Part shown: piece after piece, positions 59,326 through 64,000 of the stretch
Position numbering within the stretch: the first letter of the stretch is position 1
How the letters are laid out: every line of letters starts with the position of its first letter
NCBI GenBank assembly: GCA_014529385.2
Contig: CM043959.1
Location: 49,169,928-49,233,927, forward strand
DNA length: 64,000 nucleotides
Reading direction: 5' to 3'
Source: Adiantum capillus-veneris
Taxonomy: Eukaryota; Streptophyta; Polypodiopsida; Polypodiales; Pteridaceae
Made by a program: the position numbers and the translations under genes
The notes under the pieces: generated by a model
The model's database searches: none
What the model was told of the DNA's origin: nothing
The model's input: only the letters and a program-made list of their open reading frames with translations

Positions 59326-60541
59326 CACTGATCATTTGTGTCATCAATTCCTGCTTCTTTGACAAGTGAACCTTGGTCTGCATCAGCCCTTCAATCACTT
59401 CGTAAGGCTCTTCACTTTCGTCTTCAACCTCATTTGCAAATGCTACTAAACCAGACTCCTGGATTTCTTTGTCCATCAAAAGGAATGCAACATCAGCATC
59501 CTCATCACTGCTAGTAGTACTATCACTGTCCTGATTAGTCACTGTGGAATAGTCTTCATCACTAGACTCATCCTCATCTTCATAAAGCTCTTCCAATCGT
59601 TTCCTTGTGTCCATATTTTAAAGCTTCTTGGCACCTATCTTTCCATAGAGGCTAATCGTACCACGTCTCCAATCTCGAACAGCTCCCACTGCACGTAACC
59701 ATGGTCTGCCTAGTATAATAGGATATGCTCCCAACCCCGCTGGCATCACATGAAAATCAACCACTGCCTTTGCATCATATGCCTACACTTCTAAGCTCTT
59801 TACAACACCCAAACATTTTACTTTTTGATGGTTTGCCAATCTAATCTGGAAGCCTGACACCCCACTCACTGTAAGACCCATCTTCTCAACGCATGAGTGT
59901 GTTATAACACATATTTGAGCCCCACCATCAACATAACCTTGTCCTAGATTTTTTCTTTTGTGCCACACATCTACTATTGGGCAAATGTCTGGTAGCTCAT
60001 CCATCGCCAACACCTTCACTGAACCTCTCTCTGGCTCTTTCTCCATTGGGTTAACCATCCTCTTCCATTGTCTCTTTAGCTTAAGAACCATCTCTATAAG
60101 CTGCCCAAAAGTAACATCTGCTTTACTGCTTGTCAGATCCTCCTTCAAGTCATAGCTTAATTGCCCATCCCCTAGTGGAAAATATGACACATGAAACTTG
60201 CGACGAGCCCTTCTTTTCCTCTTGGCTTTGACATCCTCGCCTTCATGGCTCTTTCCTTTCTTTTTACTAGGACCTGGGGCACTTCTTCCTTCCTTTTCCT
60301 CTGTAGTCCTCTTCCCAATAGGCATTACTAATGTATCCTCTAGCTTTAATGCCTTCTCCAAGGTAACTACACTTAGCACTTTTGTCTTTCCCTTTTCCTC
60401 TTGTGTTAACCCACTGGTTCCTTCTTCTCCTTTAATTTCGATGCCATAATCATTTGACCTAGTTAGCAACTGTCTTGGCAATGGATACATGTCTCCACCC
60501 ATCCTTGGTGGCTTATCACATTGCGGGCTGATGTGTCCCAA
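59326..60541 (-). pseudogene. Tat-type gag C-terminus, protease and linker
   Basis: Starts with the end of a zinc knuckle (GHISPQCDKP, 60541), a basic KKKGK/KRKRRARRK region and the protease site YVDGGAQICVITHSCVEKMGL (D-G-G) at about 59945-59890. A stop at 59783 is followed by the YPIILGRPWLR flap-end motif. An acidic Ser/Asp/Glu linker (59614-59326) leads to the LARD insertion point. Confidence 0.88.
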
Positions 60542-60544
60542 CTC

Positions 60545-61422
60545 TCCACAATTATATCATGTGGGCGTCTGCCTCCAGAACCTACCATTGCTTTGTCCAA
60601 CACCATTCCTAGGTCTTTCTTCACCTCCTGGCTGATTGGCAAACCTCCCTCGACCTCGATTATTTCCCACTTGACCTAGCATGTTTAGGTTGAGATTCTT
60701 CATTAAATCTACCACTTTCCTCATGTCTTGCCTTAACCCATCATCTTGCACTGTTGTAGTGACCACTGCTGGCATAACCTGAGGAGTAACAGAAACCGCT
60801 GGTTCATGATGAACCCCTGGCATGCGACCTTGCAAAGAATCCATAGGCTAAAATTCAGACCTCATGGGCAAAGACTCTACTCCTAGCTGGCTCATTTTCC
60901 TCAGCTTCCACTCTCTGTTCCTTGCCACTTCCAATGCCTCTTCATATGTCCTAGGCTTCTTTAGCTCCACTCTCCAACATATATTCTCCCAAAGACCAGC
61001 TAAGAACCTGTCCTTCTTCATCATTCAGGCAGGGGTACCTATGGTGCTAAGGCCTTGCACATCCGCTCCCATGCCAATGAGAACTTACGTATGTACGCAT
61101 CTACTGGCTCACCTTCCTTTTGCACTAAAGCCTGTACTTCTTGCCACACTTTGTCAGGATCTTCTGTCTTCACAAACTCCACTTCCAATCCATGCCTTAG
61201 ATTGTACCAGCTGAATCTTACAGGTGGATTAACCACACGCAACTCCTCTTCAAATGATTTGGACCAAGCTCGTGCATCACTCTTCAAACAAATTTGGAGA
61301 AGACATAACATCTGTGCCGGATCATGAATCTGGTTGCTAATGTAGGCAACCTCCATCTTTTCTAAAAAGTCTTCCACATCTTCATCACTTCTTCCATGAA
61401 ACTCCGGATAAGAGAAAGCCAT
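60545..61422 (-). pseudogene. Tat-type gag
   Basis: Starts MAFSYPEFHGRSDEDVEDFL at 61422, a retrotransposon-gag core (ARAWSKSFEEEL, VDAYIRKFSLAWERM). TAG codons at about 61040 and 60845 interrupt the frame. The Gln/Arg/Gly-rich tail ends QTPT, a TGA, then YNCGELGHISPQC. The TGA stands where the first Cys of the CCHC knuckle belongs, so a TGT/TGC to TGA change both ended the frame and removed the zinc ligand. Confidence 0.9.
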
Positions 61423-62430
61423 GGCTACCCAAGTTTAATGCTTTAAGAACCCCTTCGAACACACGTGCAAGAACCCAAAACTTTTGATTGACTCAATTCC
61501 TAGAAACTTCAATGGAGCTCAACTTTAGATAAGGACAAACACATGCACATCAAATTAGTTTTCATAGTTAATCATCGGAATCACAACAGGCAAAGGGCAT
61601 TCCAATATCTCTCTTAATCTTCTTGGCCCGAACATAAAGACTATGTGCTGCTGGAAAAAAATCTTCCTGGACACATGAACATTTATATGGATTCTTTGAG
61701 TTAAATGAAAAGGAGTGAATTGAGGGCCATTTTGATCATCCATTAAAGCCAACCATGGAGCTCCCAAGAAGGCACACCTGACTTATCCTCTGATTTTGCC
61801 AAAATTTCAGCAGCATAACAGCATAAATGCCTTCAAAGACCAAAAGACCAGCCATCATAACTTGGAAAAATTTTGACAGAGTTTCCCCAGAAGTAGAGTA
61901 GTATGAACCCAAAATATAGACTGCATATGTATGCATAAACTGTCAACAATAGAACCCGAGCATCAAGTAGGAACCACTAGTACATAGCCTACGGTGAGGT
62001 CACGAAAAGGGTGCTCTAGCTACTTGTATCACCGAAAGGATCTTCACATTTGAGAATCCCCCAGCTCAATAAAACCTCACGCTATCGACCCTCACACGAA
62101 GGCTAATGCAAATCGCGTATAGTCAAGTCTCAGAAATGACTATCTTCCATACGAAGTCTCAGAAATGGCTGGGACTGCCAAATAAAACCAAGTATGGTTC
62201 CAGAAAGGTGTACAATGGCAGTTTCCACAAGTAACGTAAAACACCAATAGACAATGTGCTCAAACAGGCGCCAACTGATGCATACCCACGGCAACTGCAA
62301 GTGACACCACTGCTAGTATATCACTGTACTCCAGCTACTTGTACCTGTGTGAATCACCTATACCTGTAACCTATAACCTGTAGTCTGCAACCTGTAATCC
62401 CGAATCTCGAAGCTCGAAGAAGATTCTTAG
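61423..62430 (-). other. Tat element leader
   Basis: About 1 kb between primer site and gag ATG with no domain recognised. Short open frames (61936-61736, 61767-61555) look incidental. Confidence 0.5.
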
Positions 62431-62441
62431 TGGGGGCACCA
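62431..62441 (-). other. Putative Tat element primer-binding site
   Basis: TGGTGCCCCCA on the minus strand, six bases inside the LTR end. Position and leading TGG fit a primer site; the tRNA is not certain. Confidence 0.5.
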
Positions 62442-62447
62442 AAAGAA

Positions 62448-62512
62448 TGTGAGCGGGATGGAAACACACAGAACGCCTCTATAACAACCCGACACACACT
62501 CTTGGGAAGATA

Positions 62513-62545
<33 letters not shown>

Positions 62546-63190
62546 TATGGGGCACCACTCGGCTTACACAACCCACCTGGCCGAGACGGGGAACACACCG
62601 ATGGAGCGAGAGGAGAGAGATTATCCATTTACCCACTCCACACAGAGAGAGAGAGAGACACACACACACACACACCCCCAAAAAACTCAGCTCAAAAGAG
62701 GAGAATTTCTGATGTTTACATACAACTGAGCTTGGGCCAACACCAATGGGGAAAATAGTTCACACAATATAGATAAATATTCCAGATACAATCACAAATT
62801 GGCGCAGAAGCTTCGCTCATAGGAGAAACTTACACAGTCAAAAAAATAGAAAATCAGTGAGAAATTTGGCAAAATGGACAGCGCCATCGCATCCGGAACA
62901 GCCCAAAACCCCAGTCTACAATGTCAAAGTGCTCAAATCCAACCTCGAATGAGCAGTTTACCGCCAAAACAGGCTCCAAAAAGACCAAAAACACAGTTGC
63001 GGCTGTTCCTCCTCTCTTATCCACTCTTTTTCTGGTCTTATCTCTATTTTTTCAGTTCCCACACTTAGATTTATTAGTTGGTCACCCTTGGCCTTTTAGT
63101 TGACCTCAAACGGACTCCGAACAGGCCAAAAAGTGGCCTCGCAGTGCATAGTGGTCACTCTGCTGCATCCATCCGCACACCTGGCACTCA
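62448..63190 (-). repeat. Tat element 5' LTR
   Basis: 743 bp, pair of 48141-48941. About 5 % different outside the microsatellite by hand count; a roughly 28-bp extra segment lies at about 62610-62640. Confidence 0.85.
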
Positions 63191-63370
63191 ACTTTTTCCA
63201 ATAATGCATCTAGAAACCACGTGAAGTGGCCCCAAAAAATGGTCCTCATGATGACCTTTCTGCATAATTATCACAAGAAAACACCCGCGTTGTGTCCGTA
63301 CTTATCCACGTGCAAATATTGACCCCGTTTGACCTCCTGACGCCATTAGATGCCATATGACGCACCTGCT
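63191..63370 (-). pseudogene. Integrase tail of a second Tat copy, joined to the 5' LTR
   Basis: Repeats 48942-49113: the integrase C-terminus (NGVRRSNGVNICTWIST ... NYAERSS, stop) and the PPT region. Truncated at 63370. It means this LTR once also served as the 3' LTR of an upstream copy. Confidence 0.85.
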
Positions 63371-63625
63371 TACCTCATGTCGTCGGCCCGTGGATAGCTT
63401 CCTCGAGAAGTTTTACGTGCTACCAAATCCTCATTATTATAGAAAAAATACACTGGTACTGGTGATAGTGAAAATCGATGCACTATGTACATGTTGTCCT
63501 ACCTGTACACACGTGGGCCCCACGTAACCACTTGGCTCTGGAAAATGCGCAATCCTTTATTCGATGCACCATGCATGGGTATGTACATATGCGCAATCTC
63601 TTGCTCCAAAAAACTCCTGACATAG
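63371..63625. other. Unassigned stretch
   Basis: About 255 bp with no match found in the window, between the Tat tail and the resumed chromovirus. Contains a near-palindrome ACGTGGGCCCCACGT (about 63512). Confidence 0.4.
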
Positions 63626-63882
63626 TTTACGAAAACAGCTAGGACAGAATGATAATGTCATTGACACAGGTGTGTTGGTTGACCTTATTGCACCGCCAAG
63701 CATTCCTCATGAGCTCGAAAAGATTTTGGATTCTCATGAGCTTTGCACCAGAGATCATGTCAGACGACAGGTGTTGGTAAAATGGCTAGATAGACCTGAA
63801 GAAGGTTCTACATGGGAGAATGTCTCCGCACTTAAGAAACATTTTCCGACGTTCGTTTTCGAGGACGAAAACGATTCTCGAA
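63626..63882 (+). pseudogene. Chromovirus C-terminus with chromodomain (continuation of 47295-48140)
   Basis: Resumes with LRKQLGQND and then IPHELEKILDSHELCTRDHVRRQ, VLVKWLDRPEEGSTWENVSAL and HFPTFVFEDE: a chromodomain with the VKW and W-E signature residues. Open from 63672. Sequence up to LG overlaps the text at 24346 (SRLQKQLG), showing it continues the integrase cut at 48140. Confidence 0.92.
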
Positions 63883-63899
63883 GGGGGGGGGGGGGGGGG
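63883..63899 (+). other. Chromovirus poly-G polypurine tract
   Basis: 17 consecutive G, then AAA and the LTR. Confidence 0.85.
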
Positions 63900-63902
63900 A
63901 AA

Positions 63903-64000
63903 TGTAAGGACATGGGTCCTATGGGCAAGGACACTAGCACGATTGGACAATGTGTATGCTAGGGGGAGGCTATAAGATAGCACGGTTTGGTGGAGACTAG
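63903..64000 (+). repeat. Chromovirus 3' LTR, cut by the window end
   Basis: TGTAAGGACATGGGTCC..., matching 24095 downward on the other strand. Confidence 0.85.

Overview
This window is nuclear DNA from a land plant with a large, repeat-rich genome. The evidence is one spliced nuclear gene for a plastid biotin carboxyl carrier protein (BCCP), surrounded by plant-type LTR retrotransposons: Ty1/copia, Ty3 chromovirus, a Tat-type Ty3 with two RNase H domains, and an element with an Athila/Tat-type primer site. Very long GT, CT and CA microsatellites, an unusual Ty3 family and low gene density would fit a fern, but that is inference and not a species call. No prokaryotic genes, CRISPR arrays or rRNA were seen.

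Layout. 1-3334: minus-strand Ty3 gag remnant with leader, tRNA-iMet-type primer site and probable 5' LTR. 4101-5646 and 9746-10240: a satellite of about 280-bp monomers, each with a palindrome of about 20 bp, in a three-monomer (about 847 bp) higher-order pattern. It is split by a complete but dead copia element (5647-9745). 10.2-14.8 kb: mostly unassignable degraded DNA. 14789-16843: the BCCP gene in six exons on the minus strand. 17-20.4 kb: long CT microsatellites, SINE-like traces and one unrecognised ORF. 20.4-42 kb: a minus-strand patchwork made of (a) at least four copies or fragments of an unrecognised long ORF family (here 'aORF'), each of the better copies ending in the same polypurine tract and short LTR; (b) a Ty3 element with a D-H-G protease; (c) two solo LTRs, each inserted into an aORF copy; (d) a chromovirus fragment. 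42-47.3 kb: a plus-strand Ty3 gag and integrase broken by unrelated pieces, including an unknown reading frame with three amber stops. 47.3-64 kb: a three-level nest. A plus-strand chromovirus is cut between integrase and chromodomain by a minus-strand Tat element (48141-63190 plus a second-copy tail). That Tat element is cut between protease and reverse transcriptase by a 7.3-kb LTR element with no coding capacity (51996-59320, LARD-like).

Only the BCCP gene looks like a functional host gene: it would supply the biotin carrier of plastid acetyl-CoA carboxylase for fatty-acid synthesis. All retroelements seen are inactivated by stops, frameshifts, deletions or nested insertions. Hand-counted LTR differences (copia about 8 %, Tat about 5 %, LARD about 4 %) agree with the nesting order. 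The most novel material is the palindromic higher-order satellite, the aORF family and the amber-interrupted unknown ORF at 44.4-46.0 kb.
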